NCBI RefSeq assembly: GCF_017377855.1
Contig: NZ_JAFREP010000038.1
Coordinates: forward strand, 32,431 to 96,430
Length of the DNA stretch: 64,000 nucleotides
Source: Acanthopleuribacter pedis
Lineage (GTDB): Bacteria; Acidobacteriota; Holophagae; Acanthopleuribacterales; Acanthopleuribacteraceae
Direction of reading: 5' to 3'
This document shows, one piece after another, positions 34,801 through 42,644 of this stretch. The translations under genes and the position numbers were made by a program. Every line of letters starts with the position of its first letter. Within the stretch, counting starts at the first letter, position 1. The notes under the pieces were generated by a model. That model was given only the letters and a program-made list of their open reading frames with translations. It did no database searches and was not told the origin of the DNA.

Positions 34801-36383
34801 ACGGCGAAAGCTTGGCCGATTTCGCGCTTGATGGCTTGGGCCGCGAGCGCCGCCGCAAGCTGGCCAACGATCTGACCATTGATTTTCAGTTGGACGAGCA
34901 CCAGCGCTGGAAAAATTACCGGGTTACCCACAACAAAAAAACCAACGGTGATCGCTTGGTCGTCGACCGTTATTTCCAGTACGACGACCACGACCGGCTC
35001 AGCCAGGTCCATGATTCACGGACCGGCCTCACCGTGTATAAGTACGATCTCAATGATCGCTTGGACTCCGTGGAAGGCTTTTTGGACGAGGTCTTCCACT
35101 ACGATCCCGCCGGCAACCTGCTCGCGACCCAAGGTCGCAAGCCGGAACCCGAGGCCGCGCCCGACCCATCGCCGGGGAACCGGCTGGTGGAAGTGGACGG
35201 CCGTGCGCTCGAATACGATGCGGTCGGTAATGTGATCGCGCGCTTGCACAAGGGCAGCCGCGTGGACTTGGAATACAACGCGTTTAACCAGCTTATTCGC
35301 AGCACGCGCGAGGGTAAGGTTACCGAATATGGTTACGACGCGCTGGGCCGCCGCGTGCGCAAAACCACCGAGGGCGTGTCGACCTGGTTCACCTGGGACC
35401 GCGACACCATGGTGCAGGAGCGGACCGAGGACGCCGCGCTCATCACCTACCTTTACGAGCCCGGTCGTTTCGCGCCCTTGGCAAGGACCCAGGGTGCCGA
35501 GACGCTTTACTACCACAACGACCATCGCGGCGCCCCGCGCGAAATGACCGACACGCTCGGCCAGGTTGTTTGGTCCGCGCAATACAGTGCTTACGGCCGC
35601 ATCATTGAGGAAACGGGGGAGGGCGACAACAAGCTGCGCCTTCAAGGCCAGTATCAAGATGACGAAAGCGGTTTGTACTACAATGCGTACCGCTATTACG
35701 ATCCCGAGTTGGGCCGTTATATCGGCCAGGATCCGATTGGTTTGGACGGCGGGCTTAACGCCTACGTGTACACCGCCGATCCCTTGCGCGAGACCGATCC
35801 GCTGGGGCTTTGCCGGAGCCACCTCAATGCCACCTCCTGGCAGCATTTTCAGCAGGTAACCACCGGCTGGTTTACCAACAAAAACAACTACATGGGTGAT
35901 GTCCCGGCCAATCCCACCCACCACCGTACCTTTGCCGCTTCCGGCTGGCAGGTTTACCGAAACACCTCGGCACCGGGTGTGATGCCGATTATGGGACGCA
36001 CGCCGCATCTAGACGTGTTTGAAGCAAACAACGGTTTGGCCGGTTATGATCGGCTGAATGCGAACAACTGGTCCCTGCATGTCAACGATGCGTGGATGAT
36101 GGGCGGCGTCGATTCCGGGAAAACCTTCCGCATCGTCAGCGATCCGTTTAATCCCGAAACCCACATTCGCCGCGACCAAACGACCCAGGTGGTTCAGGGT
36201 CCGAGTGTGACCAACCGCGAACTAGGTATTTTGAGCAACTTTGGCTACACTTTTTACCCAGACGGCCCGGACGGCGGCGGGTATATGGTGCCGCCCGGGG
36301 GGTCACCGCCCTCCGGTGTCACCAGTTCGGGCGTGCCGATCACCTTCCCGATGGTTCCGGCGACCGGGTCGGGACCGCCCTGA
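31809..36383 (+). CDS. PAAR-RHS polymorphic toxin with unrecognised C-terminal tip
   Basis: A 1524-residue toxin. The N-terminus contains an amphipathic helix region, then a PAAR domain (LGNCVQVLINGKPAARAGDIG, GSSKVFIGGSRAARVTD), a small hydrophobic Gly/Ala segment near residues 195-225, and a second PAAR-like strand set (GMILNGSPNVLIGG). The RHS YD-repeat shell runs from ~330 to ~1330, ending DPIGLDGG...DPLGLC. The last ~190 residues are the variable tip (HLNATSWQHFQQVTTGWF ... WSLHVNDAWMMGGVDSGKTF) ending in a Pro/Gly-rich tail; I do not recognise its fold or catalytic residues. Two small genes follow as candidate immunity genes. Confidence 0.87.
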   Translation: MSDFFQKRHPRPASAAMQNRPTNVLHTIADGINTVVGAPARVVDKVNEGFAVATNAIAEALPSFPAATFGNMALGMPHAHILHPPSGPLPIPPIPLPSLGPIMLGNCVQVLINGKPAARAGDIGLGPTCCGLPPFYEIFTGSSKVFIGGSRAARVTDVTMHCTCVPAGGAARAAKAAQQATKMAKFMKVAGAIFSGAQTAIMIGGFTAQGLSAVGDAIESVEADNSAMADALALSAAMGAAQLANDAAAMAASLLMGKDICIAPVNPGMILNGSPNVLIGGFPMPSWMDLAKGLLKLVKGLRSRMRRRQNNTPSAADNGRPARTVDSTPTNGCPISMINGEELLDLSDFDLRGPLPFKWRRIYRSSHNRNFGLGHGWTFPGVEHLRVEAEETVYFTEEGRNIFLPRLAEVGDEGGHSRERMNLVWESDTCMRLTTRGEPDKLFAPSKHRADYWDLSAVVDRYQNRITFERDSQGRLETITNGYGRGVRLVYGSAGMIEHIVPEGEAYEGIEPAFVSYEHDLDGDLVAVRNRAGNGERYRYENHVLLQRTMASGFNFFFEWDRHDIYARCLRNWGEDGLFDYHFIWSPEGNRSECVDSRGARVGYDFDEHGMVTCLKDRNGRTTYTFYNDLGDPTRVMGPGSIRETYEYDERGNCTRFTNAGDQVFEMTYDGEDCPITFTDPAGFSQKRTYNKQGSVSEILDPLGNATRFAYSAQGMPTRIDYGGKGSVALGWNATHDLLWKRDGAGRTVRYQTTRDGFVEAVTLSDGSKIKYELDGHGLPIGMTENSGRRHRFAYNALGRMTKYTDPTGRTMHQEFHPFGLLTRLKRLNGSELRFGYDSEANLTTIHNEKDETYRVHYDFEGNIIGERGFDGLETLYKRDERGFVKEEQIGGTQRLRYQRDNLGRVLQKTGSSRAGNSCSVNYTYDAAGHLVQARNEERTSNFTYDVLGNLLEEAGDWGFVRHAYDTLGRRTASQYGLDHLLEIERGEAGFVESMRWNGESLADFALDGLGRERRRKLANDLTIDFQLDEHQRWKNYRVTHNKKTNGDRLVVDRYFQYDDHDRLSQVHDSRTGLTVYKYDLNDRLDSVEGFLDEVFHYDPAGNLLATQGRKPEPEAAPDPSPGNRLVEVDGRALEYDAVGNVIARLHKGSRVDLEYNAFNQLIRSTREGKVTEYGYDALGRRVRKTTEGVSTWFTWDRDTMVQERTEDAALITYLYEPGRFAPLARTQGAETLYYHNDHRGAPREMTDTLGQVVWSAQYSAYGRIIEETGEGDNKLRLQGQYQDDESGLYYNAYRYYDPELGRYIGQDPIGLDGGLNAYVYTADPLRETDPLGLCRSHLNATSWQHFQQVTTGWFTNKNNYMGDVPANPTHHRTFAASGWQVYRNTSAPGVMPIMGRTPHLDVFEANNGLAGYDRLNANNWSLHVNDAWMMGGVDSGKTFRIVSDPFNPETHIRRDQTTQVVQGPSVTNRELGILSNFGYTFYPDGPDGGGYMVPPGGSPPSGVTSSGVPITFPMVPATGSGPP

Positions 36384-36483
36384 TCGAAGCCTGCTTGACG
36401 CGGGAGGCGACTACCACGAAGCGGTATCTCTCGCGCGGCAAGCGTGCCTGGCCGGGCAGCATTGAAAATGAGGAGTTGTTGCG

Positions 36484-37041
36484 ATGGACGGTGCACTGAA
36501 GCAAGGGTTGCTCGATTTTCACGCGGCCTTCAAGAAAGGCGGCTTCGCCGCGGTGGATTACACCCAGAAGCGGATTGGGGCGACCCTGCGCGACGCCCTG
36601 CCCGAATTTTTGGGGGAACAAGGCCCGAGTATCCCGTTTCACGAGCCCTGGTGTGCCTTTGAAGCCAACGCCTTTTTGTTGGCCGAGCTCTACCGTGACG
36701 GCGATGAGGCGGAACGCGCCGAACTGCGCGCCTTCCTCCAGGAACACCCGCCGATGCGCGTCGGCTTAATGCACGTGGTGGAATGGAGCCTGCCGATGAT
36801 GCACCGCGGTGTGTTCCCGCGGGAGCGCATCCAAGCGTTGTACGATTTTTTCGCCATCATGGATGAACCCATGAACTTTCGCCGCTTCACGGGCACCCTC
36901 AGCGCCCTATGGGATGTGTGCGACAGCAGGGGGTTGGACCCAAAAAGTTACCAATTGGCCGCGGCGGCGATTGCGCGCCCCGCCTACGCCCCCGTCCTCG
37001 AGGCATTCACCCCGGTCAATCTCGGTACGTGGCCTGGTTAA
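36484..37041 (+). CDS. Candidate immunity protein 1 for the RHS toxin
   Basis: A 185-residue, mostly helical, soluble protein with GAGGAG before the ATG, starting 100 bases after the RHS toxin stop. No signal peptide or known motif; it contains HEPWCAFEANAFLLAELYRDGDEAERAELRAFLQEHPP and a second helical half. Position directly behind a polymorphic toxin is the usual immunity slot, which is the only basis for the role. A duplicated-slot arrangement is possible because another unknown gene follows. Confidence 0.55.
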   Translation: MDGALKQGLLDFHAAFKKGGFAAVDYTQKRIGATLRDALPEFLGEQGPSIPFHEPWCAFEANAFLLAELYRDGDEAERAELRAFLQEHPPMRVGLMHVVEWSLPMMHRGVFPRERIQALYDFFAIMDEPMNFRRFTGTLSALWDVCDSRGLDPKSYQLAAAAIARPAYAPVLEAFTPVNLGTWPG

Positions 37042-37090
37042 CCCTTGGGGAAAAAAGGGATTAGTGCGAATGAAGTGAGGAGGGTTCACC

Positions 37091-37624
37091 GTGGGCCACG
37101 ATTATGTAGGATTCGCCAATCGAACCCGTAAAGAATACATAAGACCGCTGGGGGGTGGTTCGACCAGTAACCTTGACTTTATGATGCGCGATCCGTTTTT
37201 GGCACCGGCGGCCCTGCATTTAATCACGGTGCCCCATCACTTCTTTATGCCGGAGGGGGATACCGGTGTTCTTTACCCCGGAATATGGGCGAGATGCGAC
37301 TATTTTTGGGTGAGCGATTACGATGAAGCATACGATTGTGCGCAATGGGACGAAGAATGGACCGACGTGACGGCAGATGCGTTCGTGATGTTGTTGGCTT
37401 TTCCTTTTGTTGGCGGGGTCGACCAAATCCTAGAGGATCTGACCACATCTAAAAGAACCTTGATTACCATTGGCGACATCTACGAAAAAACCAAGTCGAA
37501 AGCCGTTGAAAAACGATTGATCGACGCGTTCGGAAAGGCCTGGTCAAAATGGTATTACGACGCCTTGGCGCACCGTTTCAAAGCAACGCCGACCAGGCCA
37601 AAGATCAAAGAACTCGGAAAATGA
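37091..37624 (+). CDS. Candidate immunity protein 2, hypothetical
   Basis: A 177-residue protein using GTG at 37091 with GAGGAGGG six bases upstream. It is Trp/Tyr/Phe-rich (VLYPGIWARCDYFWVSDYDEAYDCAQWDEEW) with one hydrophobic stretch (AFVMLLAFPFVGGVDQIL) and a basic C-terminus. No family recognised. It follows the 185-residue gene by 49 bases in the same orientation and ends the RHS gene run. It could be an immunity protein or a remnant second toxin tip; the presence of its own strong ribosome-binding site favours an independent gene. Confidence 0.5.
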   Translation: MGHDYVGFANRTRKEYIRPLGGGSTSNLDFMMRDPFLAPAALHLITVPHHFFMPEGDTGVLYPGIWARCDYFWVSDYDEAYDCAQWDEEWTDVTADAFVMLLAFPFVGGVDQILEDLTTSKRTLITIGDIYEKTKSKAVEKRLIDAFGKAWSKWYYDALAHRFKATPTRPKIKELGK

Positions 37625-37689
37625 TAAATAGTGGTAACAAACGTTTTTCCGCCGTTCCAGTTCCGCCTTTCCAGTGCCGGTCGCAGCGC

Positions 37690-37718
37690 AAAAAAGGGTC
37701 GGGCGAGGCCCCGACCCT
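37690..37718 (-). terminator. Candidate terminator, minus strand
   Basis: Arms AGGGTCGGG (37695-37703) and CCCGACCCT (37710-37718) with a 6-base loop; on the minus strand the stem is followed by at least six T. It lies about 195 bases beyond the stop of the minus-strand gene at 37913, with repeat element A in between. On the plus strand there is no T-run. Confidence 0.6.
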
Positions 37719-37730
37719 ATGGTTCAACGT

Positions 37731-37915
37731 TAGCCCACATTGCTTACAAGGTGCTGCGCCGCGGGGCAACCGGCCGCTTTACTCAGTCGCGTGATACGCA
37801 CCGAAACGCTGCACCGCCGAAAGGTCGGGCTCGCTCCGTTTGCGCTTGGTCGCAACCTTCCTACCCACGAGGCTTTCAGCTTCTCGCGACGCATCCGTGT
37901 GAGAAAAACGGGTTA
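37731..37915. repeat. ~180-bp dispersed element, copy A
   Basis: About 185 bases closely similar, in the same orientation, to 42291-42472. Shared blocks include CGGCCGCTTTACTCAG, GAAACGCTGCACCGCCGAAA and GCTCCGTTTGCGC. The ends of this copy are degenerate (TAGCCCACATTGCTTAC against the reverse complement of GTGAGAAAAACGGGTTA). Its right end overlaps the stop codon of the minus-strand gene at 37913. Confidence 0.75.
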
Positions 37916-40900
37916 GGGCATCAAAACCGCCGCGTCCAGTTCGGCCGTTCGGCGTTGTACCAAGTGGCCCGTGTCGAGGGGGTCCTCCAGATCTTGCGGG
38001 ACGCGCGCGTAGTAGGTACGCGCGATGTCGGGGAAATTGAGCTGCTGCGCAATGAACCCCAGGACATAGAAATCAACCCCTTCCGGTCGGAAGCGCCGGC
38101 CGGCGAGGGCGGTTTTCCGCAGGGTCTCCACCGCGTTGACATACCGGCCCGTTGTCGCGTAAAGCGTGGCCAGCGTATGGAAGGATTCGCTGCTGATGTG
38201 CATTTGCCCTTTGCCGGGGTCGGCCGTGCCCACCCGGCGTTCCGCGACGGTGACGGCCTCGGACAAGGGGATCACGTCTTCGAACAAGGCATACCACGCC
38301 AAGGTGTTGTCCACCGTTTCTTTACGGCCTTGCGGATGCTCGGCCAGCATTTTCAGGAGCTGCTGGTAGCCGGCCATGTCGCCTTTTCCGCGTAAGTACA
38401 CCATTTGGTGTCGTTGGAACGGATAGCTGTTGTCTTCCTTGCCCAGCCAAGCGGCGAGTAGTTCGTCGTGTTCTGTGAACCGGCCCGCCTGTTCCAGCCG
38501 TCTGAGCAAGGTTAAAGCGTTGCGCGCGTCCGTGTGTTGTTCGTAATGGGGTTTGTAGATGCTGAGCGCGCGTTCGTGTTGTTCGTTTTCCGCCCACATC
38601 GTCGCGACCGACATGGTCAGGTAATCAACCACCTGCTCGTCCGCCGCCTTTGCCAACGCGGTTTCCAGGCGGGCCAGGCGTTTGGGAGGGCTTTCGGCGG
38701 TAAGGCCGAAAACCATGGCAAAAAGCTGTTCCGGGCGGCGGTCATGTGTTTTGAACAAGGTCCAAATCTTGCGAATGAGCGATTTTCCGATGCGGGGCCA
38801 CCGGCCCGCGTTTTCTTTGGCGGTTGCCACATCGATGAGGCGCACGGCTTCTTTTTTCTGTTTGTTGTCCAGCAGGTAGGCGAGGCCGTCGGCAAAATGC
38901 CAGACCGAATCCATTCGGGTCACAATTCGGTAGCCCCTTTTGGTTCGGGTCACCCAGTAGGTATTGGGTTCCTGAAGGCCGAAGGTGGGCAAGGTAATGG
39001 AAATGAGCAGGTTGCGATCCCCGGCTTTGGCGTCGCCGTCCAGGAACTCAAAACGCATGTTGCTGGACACGGTATCCCAAATGTTTTGCTGGTTGTTTCC
39101 GTACTGGGTTTGGCTTGCCAAACGCAAGCCGTACCGCAGGGCTTCCAGGTCGTTCAATCCGAGAAAGGCCCCTTCAATGCCCATTTCGTGTGCCTCAAAG
39201 GGTCTGCTTCCTTCCGCCAGGGCGATGCCGTTGGCAAAAAGGCGGTAAAGCGGGGTGCGGGGATCTTCTTCAGGGTACGCGGTGATGTCCACGGGTTGGG
39301 TCTCCCGCAATATGGCCAAACGCATTTTCAGGCCGTCTTCCTGTTGGGTTTCGGGAACTTCTTCTAGAAACCGTACCGCGGCCGGGTAATCCCGCATGCG
39401 CGATACCAGATCGGAGGCGTGGATCAATGCGGCCAATCGCTTTTTCGGGTCCGCGATCCGGCCGGCTTCTTCAATCGCCGCCTGAACACCGCGCCGTTGA
39501 CTGATCAGGATCAAGTTGATATGTTCCAGATCTTTGCCTTGCATGTCGCGATAAATTGTACCGACCGCGTCGAGATTGCCCGCCAGCAGGTGGTTCACCA
39601 GGACATGGTTTTTGTAAGTGGCACCATAGTTTGCAAAAGGGATCAGTTTGTAGTTCTGGGCATTTTTTTTGAGCGTGGCCGGTTCGGTGATCAGCACACC
39701 CCCGTCCTGGTGATCTGCGACATAGGCGCGGTACACCTTTAGCAGGTTGTTGTCGGGATGGCGTTTGATGCTGCGGTCCAAAACCGCCAGCACCCGCGCG
39801 CGATGAAAACCGGGACCGAGCTCCTTGCCCAGAAAGTTCACGTTAAAAAGCGACAACGCCTTGAGCACTTCTTCCGGCTCATGCTGCAGCGCCAGACCGG
39901 CTTCAACCATGCCTAAGGCCGGTTCGAGCATACCCAAGGTGGAGAAACCCTGGGCCAAACGCAGATGCGTGGTGGTGTTGTTGAGGGTTTGTTTTTCCTT
40001 TAACAGAATGGCAAAGGCCTCTTTGATGTCGCCTTTTTCCAATAACTTCAGTCCTCGGTGCTGGTAGGTTTGGGTGAAGTTCATGGTTTTCAAATCCTGC
40101 AACCAGCCGTGAATTTGGGTGACTTCTTCCAGCGGATAACGACCGGCTTTGAAGGTCAACAGGATTTCGCCGCGGTTGGGGTCCTCGGCAAGGGTGGCCG
40201 CTTTCATGCTGAAATGCGTGCTCGTGTAATCAATTCGCGGAAAAGGCGCGGCCACCTCGAAGCCGGGCAGGTCATGAATTTCGAAGGCCATGCGGTAGGT
40301 ACCGGCCCCGGTGACGGCGACGGGAACCAAGGTTTCCTCGGCTTCGAAATTCAGGAAAAAAGGAATCTCCTCGGTAATCCAAAACAGGGGCACGGTGATT
40401 TGGGCGAAATTGAACTGGACCGCGATCTTGTCGGTGGGTTCGATGGTGATTTCCCGTGCCCAGGGTTGGCTCAGGTCCGCCGGGTCGACTTGGTGGGTTT
40501 CTTCCACCGTATCGTCCTTCTTTTTTTGGTGTTGTACCTCGCGGTGGTGTTGGCGGAATTCGATTTCCTTGTTGCCGCGGCCTTCATAACGGGCTACGGC
40601 GCGACCTTGGCCGACGGCGGCCGGGTAGAAATCCCAGCGGGCGATCATGCCGTGGTCGGCCGGGTCGGGTCCGGGAATGGTCACCAGCGCCGCGTTTTCG
40701 GCCGAGGCGATCAGGGCCGGGCTGTTGTGCAGGTCAAAAGGCAAGGTCCCGTCGCGGTTTAATTCGACGGTGGGATCAAGCCATAAGTCGGTACCGTTTT
40801 CGAGGCGAACCACCACAATGGCGTGGTCAAAGGCGCCCAGGCCGGGTGTGTCGGGATTCACGCCGCCGCGGATGCTGTTTACCAGGGCCACGTCGGCGGC

Positions 40901-41377
40901 CAGACCGACGTCGCGCAACATGCCGACCAAAAGGGTGGCTTTGTCCTTGCAATCGCCGTAACCGCGTTTGAGTACCTCGTTGACCGCGGTCGGGGTGACG
41001 CCTTTATCGCCCAAGTACAGGCCGGTGTAGCGAATGCGGCGGTTCATTTCGTTGAGGATCCGTACCGCGGTGGCGCGGGGATTGTCGGCGACCACCCAGG
41101 CGGGTAATTCAGCGGGAAAATCGGCGTCGGCCAAGGCTTTTTGGACACGCGCGCTGTACGCCGTCCCGACGGCCTGCCAGGAGGGTGCGGTGCCGAAGGA
41201 GATGCGACCTTCGAAATATCCGTCGGCTCGGAAGACATCGTTCACCGTGATTTCCTTAACCGGTTTGGTCAGGGTCCAGCTTTCCCGAACCACGCCCCGT
41301 TTCTTTTTACGGCGGAAGGCGGCCTCCACCGACGGATCGATCCGATGGGTGATCTTGAGTTTGGCGGGCCGTTCCAA
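37913..41377 (-). CDS. DUF3857/transglutaminase-like protein, C-terminal part (frameshifted)
   Basis: This 1154-codon frame is the distal part of a gene beginning at 41937; its frame reads upstream without a real start to the homopolymer at 41506-41512. It contains a transglutaminase-like core: RGYGDCKDKATLLVGML (Cys), GAFDHAIVVVRLENGTDLWLDPTV (His and Asp). Further on are DUF3857-associated strands, then ~750 residues of helical TPR-like repeats. In this family a periplasmic TGase-like domain sits behind DUF3857; peptidase or scaffold function is unproven. Adding one C at the tract gives a single 1341-residue protein. Confidence 0.8.
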   Translation of the reverse strand: MERPAKLKITHRIDPSVEAAFRRKKKRGVVRESWTLTKPVKEITVNDVFRADGYFEGRISFGTAPSWQAVGTAYSARVQKALADADFPAELPAWVVADNPRATAVRILNEMNRRIRYTGLYLGDKGVTPTAVNEVLKRGYGDCKDKATLLVGMLRDVGLAADVALVNSIRGGVNPDTPGLGAFDHAIVVVRLENGTDLWLDPTVELNRDGTLPFDLHNSPALIASAENAALVTIPGPDPADHGMIARWDFYPAAVGQGRAVARYEGRGNKEIEFRQHHREVQHQKKKDDTVEETHQVDPADLSQPWAREITIEPTDKIAVQFNFAQITVPLFWITEEIPFFLNFEAEETLVPVAVTGAGTYRMAFEIHDLPGFEVAAPFPRIDYTSTHFSMKAATLAEDPNRGEILLTFKAGRYPLEEVTQIHGWLQDLKTMNFTQTYQHRGLKLLEKGDIKEAFAILLKEKQTLNNTTTHLRLAQGFSTLGMLEPALGMVEAGLALQHEPEEVLKALSLFNVNFLGKELGPGFHRARVLAVLDRSIKRHPDNNLLKVYRAYVADHQDGGVLITEPATLKKNAQNYKLIPFANYGATYKNHVLVNHLLAGNLDAVGTIYRDMQGKDLEHINLILISQRRGVQAAIEEAGRIADPKKRLAALIHASDLVSRMRDYPAAVRFLEEVPETQQEDGLKMRLAILRETQPVDITAYPEEDPRTPLYRLFANGIALAEGSRPFEAHEMGIEGAFLGLNDLEALRYGLRLASQTQYGNNQQNIWDTVSSNMRFEFLDGDAKAGDRNLLISITLPTFGLQEPNTYWVTRTKRGYRIVTRMDSVWHFADGLAYLLDNKQKKEAVRLIDVATAKENAGRWPRIGKSLIRKIWTLFKTHDRRPEQLFAMVFGLTAESPPKRLARLETALAKAADEQVVDYLTMSVATMWAENEQHERALSIYKPHYEQHTDARNALTLLRRLEQAGRFTEHDELLAAWLGKEDNSYPFQRHQMVYLRGKGDMAGYQQLLKMLAEHPQGRKETVDNTLAWYALFEDVIPLSEAVTVAERRVGTADPGKGQMHISSESFHTLATLYATTGRYVNAVETLRKTALAGRRFRPEGVDFYVLGFIAQQLNFPDIARTYYARVPQDLEDPLDTGHLVQRRTAELDAAVLMP

Positions 41378-41937
41378 AATGAGGCGTTGGGGGTGTTTTT
41401 CAGAAGAAAAGTAAAAGGTCCAGGCGTCGCCGGCGTCGAAGAACGGACGGAGGCCGGGAATGGTGGTTTCCGTCTCGATAAGGGCGCCGACACGGACGTT
41501 GGGAAGGGGGGGTCTTCATTAAATTGGTTTTCCTCGCTGTCGGCGGCGGCGCTTTCGACGATATCGCTTTCGTTCAGCTCGTGTACCGCGCCGTCCGGGG
41601 TAATCACCCGAGCACGTATGACGGGCCGTGCCTGGTACCAAGGGCGCCAGGATGCTTCGACCGTTTCAAGGTCGCCTAACTGCTGGTGGCTATTGATGAA
41701 ATAGGTCCGGCGGAAAACCGTCGTGCGGCGCCCTTCATGGTCGATGACGATTTTTTGCTCCGACCACAAGGTGTTTGAAACATCCTCAGGGTTCGCCGCG
41801 TGCTGTGCTTGTGCGGCTTGAATCAGGGTCTGGGGGTCGCCCTGCCAAAAAGGGAAGGCCCATTCGCGAAGCTCGCCCGCGTGCGCTGAATGGGAAAAAA
41901 GAAGGACGGTACCGAGCATCCATCGAAAAAGAGTCAC
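41269..41937 (-). CDS. DUF3857 protein, N-terminal part (frameshifted)
   Basis: GTG at 41935-41937 follows AGGAGG closely and opens a signal peptide (MTLFRWMLGTVLLFSHSAHA, cut after residue 20). The DUF3857 start is clear: WSEQKIVIDHEGRRTTVFRRTYFINS, then RARVITPDGAVHELNESDIVE. True coding in this frame ends near 41513; the downstream residues to 41269 are out-of-frame and Ser/Pro/Arg-rich. In the alternative frame after the C7 tract the sequence continues sensibly (PNVRVGALIETETTIPGLRPF-type, into ERPAKLKITH). Gene and C-terminal part should be read as one. Confidence 0.75.
   Translation of the reverse strand: MTLFRWMLGTVLLFSHSAHAGELREWAFPFWQGDPQTLIQAAQAQHAANPEDVSNTLWSEQKIVIDHEGRRTTVFRRTYFINSHQQLGDLETVEASWRPWYQARPVIRARVITPDGAVHELNESDIVESAAADSEENQFNEDPPFPTSVSAPLSRRKPPFPASVRSSTPATPGPFTFLLKNTPNASFWNGPPNSRSPIGSIRRWRPPSAVKRNGAWFGKAGP
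41506..41512 (-). other. Frameshift site in a C7 homopolymer
   Basis: Seven G on the plus strand (C7 in the gene). Inserting one base joins the frames at 41937-41513 and 41505-37913 into 1342 codons with no internal stop, and the joined region reads as continuous DUF3857 sequence. Either a sequencing/assembly error, a genuine mutation, or slippage. Confidence 0.85.
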
Positions 41938-42644
41938 AATGCCTCCTGTGGCCTTAACGCAAATAAAGCGTCTTTGGGTTTGAACAACGCGCGACCGCTT
42001 GGGGGCCGGCCTCGGGGATGGAGGCCGCGGGCCGCGTTCTCTATTAACAAAGCGCAAATAAGCGGAAAATACGCCAAAACCAAAAAAAAATATTTTGGTG
42101 CTTTATAAATGGCGACCTATCCGGCGCAGGCCGCGGAGAAAAAGGGCCGGAGGATGCTGAAACGGTTTTTTCCGGAAATATTTAAAAGAAGCGGCAGGCT
42201 GGAAAACATTGTGACATGCGTTATTTTTGCAAGTCAGGGCGAGGTCGCGGTGTCGCTCGGGGGCGAAACGCCTCGAAGGCGGGAACGGCGAACCCGCATT
42301 GCTCACAAAGTCTTCTGCCGCGGGGCGGCCGGCCGCTTTACTCAGCCGCGCGGTATACGACGAAACGCTGCACCGCCGAAAGGTCGGCCCCGCTCCGTTT
42401 GCGCACCGTCGTTTTCATCGTACCCATAAGGTGTTTCGCTTCCGCGACGAATCCTCGTAAGCAATGCGGGTTAACCGCAACGGCGTTTCGATTCAGGGAA
42501 CCCAATCATGCCGAACCACCGCGACCGGCGTCAACGTCGCTTTGAAACGGCGGAAGCGATGTTCGGGTCATCTACGAACCTCGATGAGGACAAGGTACTT
42601 GCTACACCCTCGCGCGTGGTAAAGCCGTTTCGCCTTTTGCGCGG
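41938..42644. other. Intergenic region carrying repeat element B
   Basis: About 700 bases without a credible gene. 41940-42110 is the AT-rich upstream region of the DUF3857 gene. 42291-42472 is repeat element B. 42473-42644 lies past the end of the NRPS gene and shows no terminator I can identify. Confidence 0.5.
42291..42472. repeat. ~180-bp dispersed element, copy B, with terminal inverted repeats
   Basis: 182 bases bounded by AACCCGCATTGCTCAC (42291-42306) and its near-perfect inverted copy (42457-42472): the outer 12 bases match exactly and 15 of 16 match overall. The interior is closely similar to 37731-37915 in the same orientation. No ORF of note inside. The form fits a small non-autonomous element (MITE-like) or a structured RNA; no target-site duplication is obvious. 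Confidence 0.8.
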
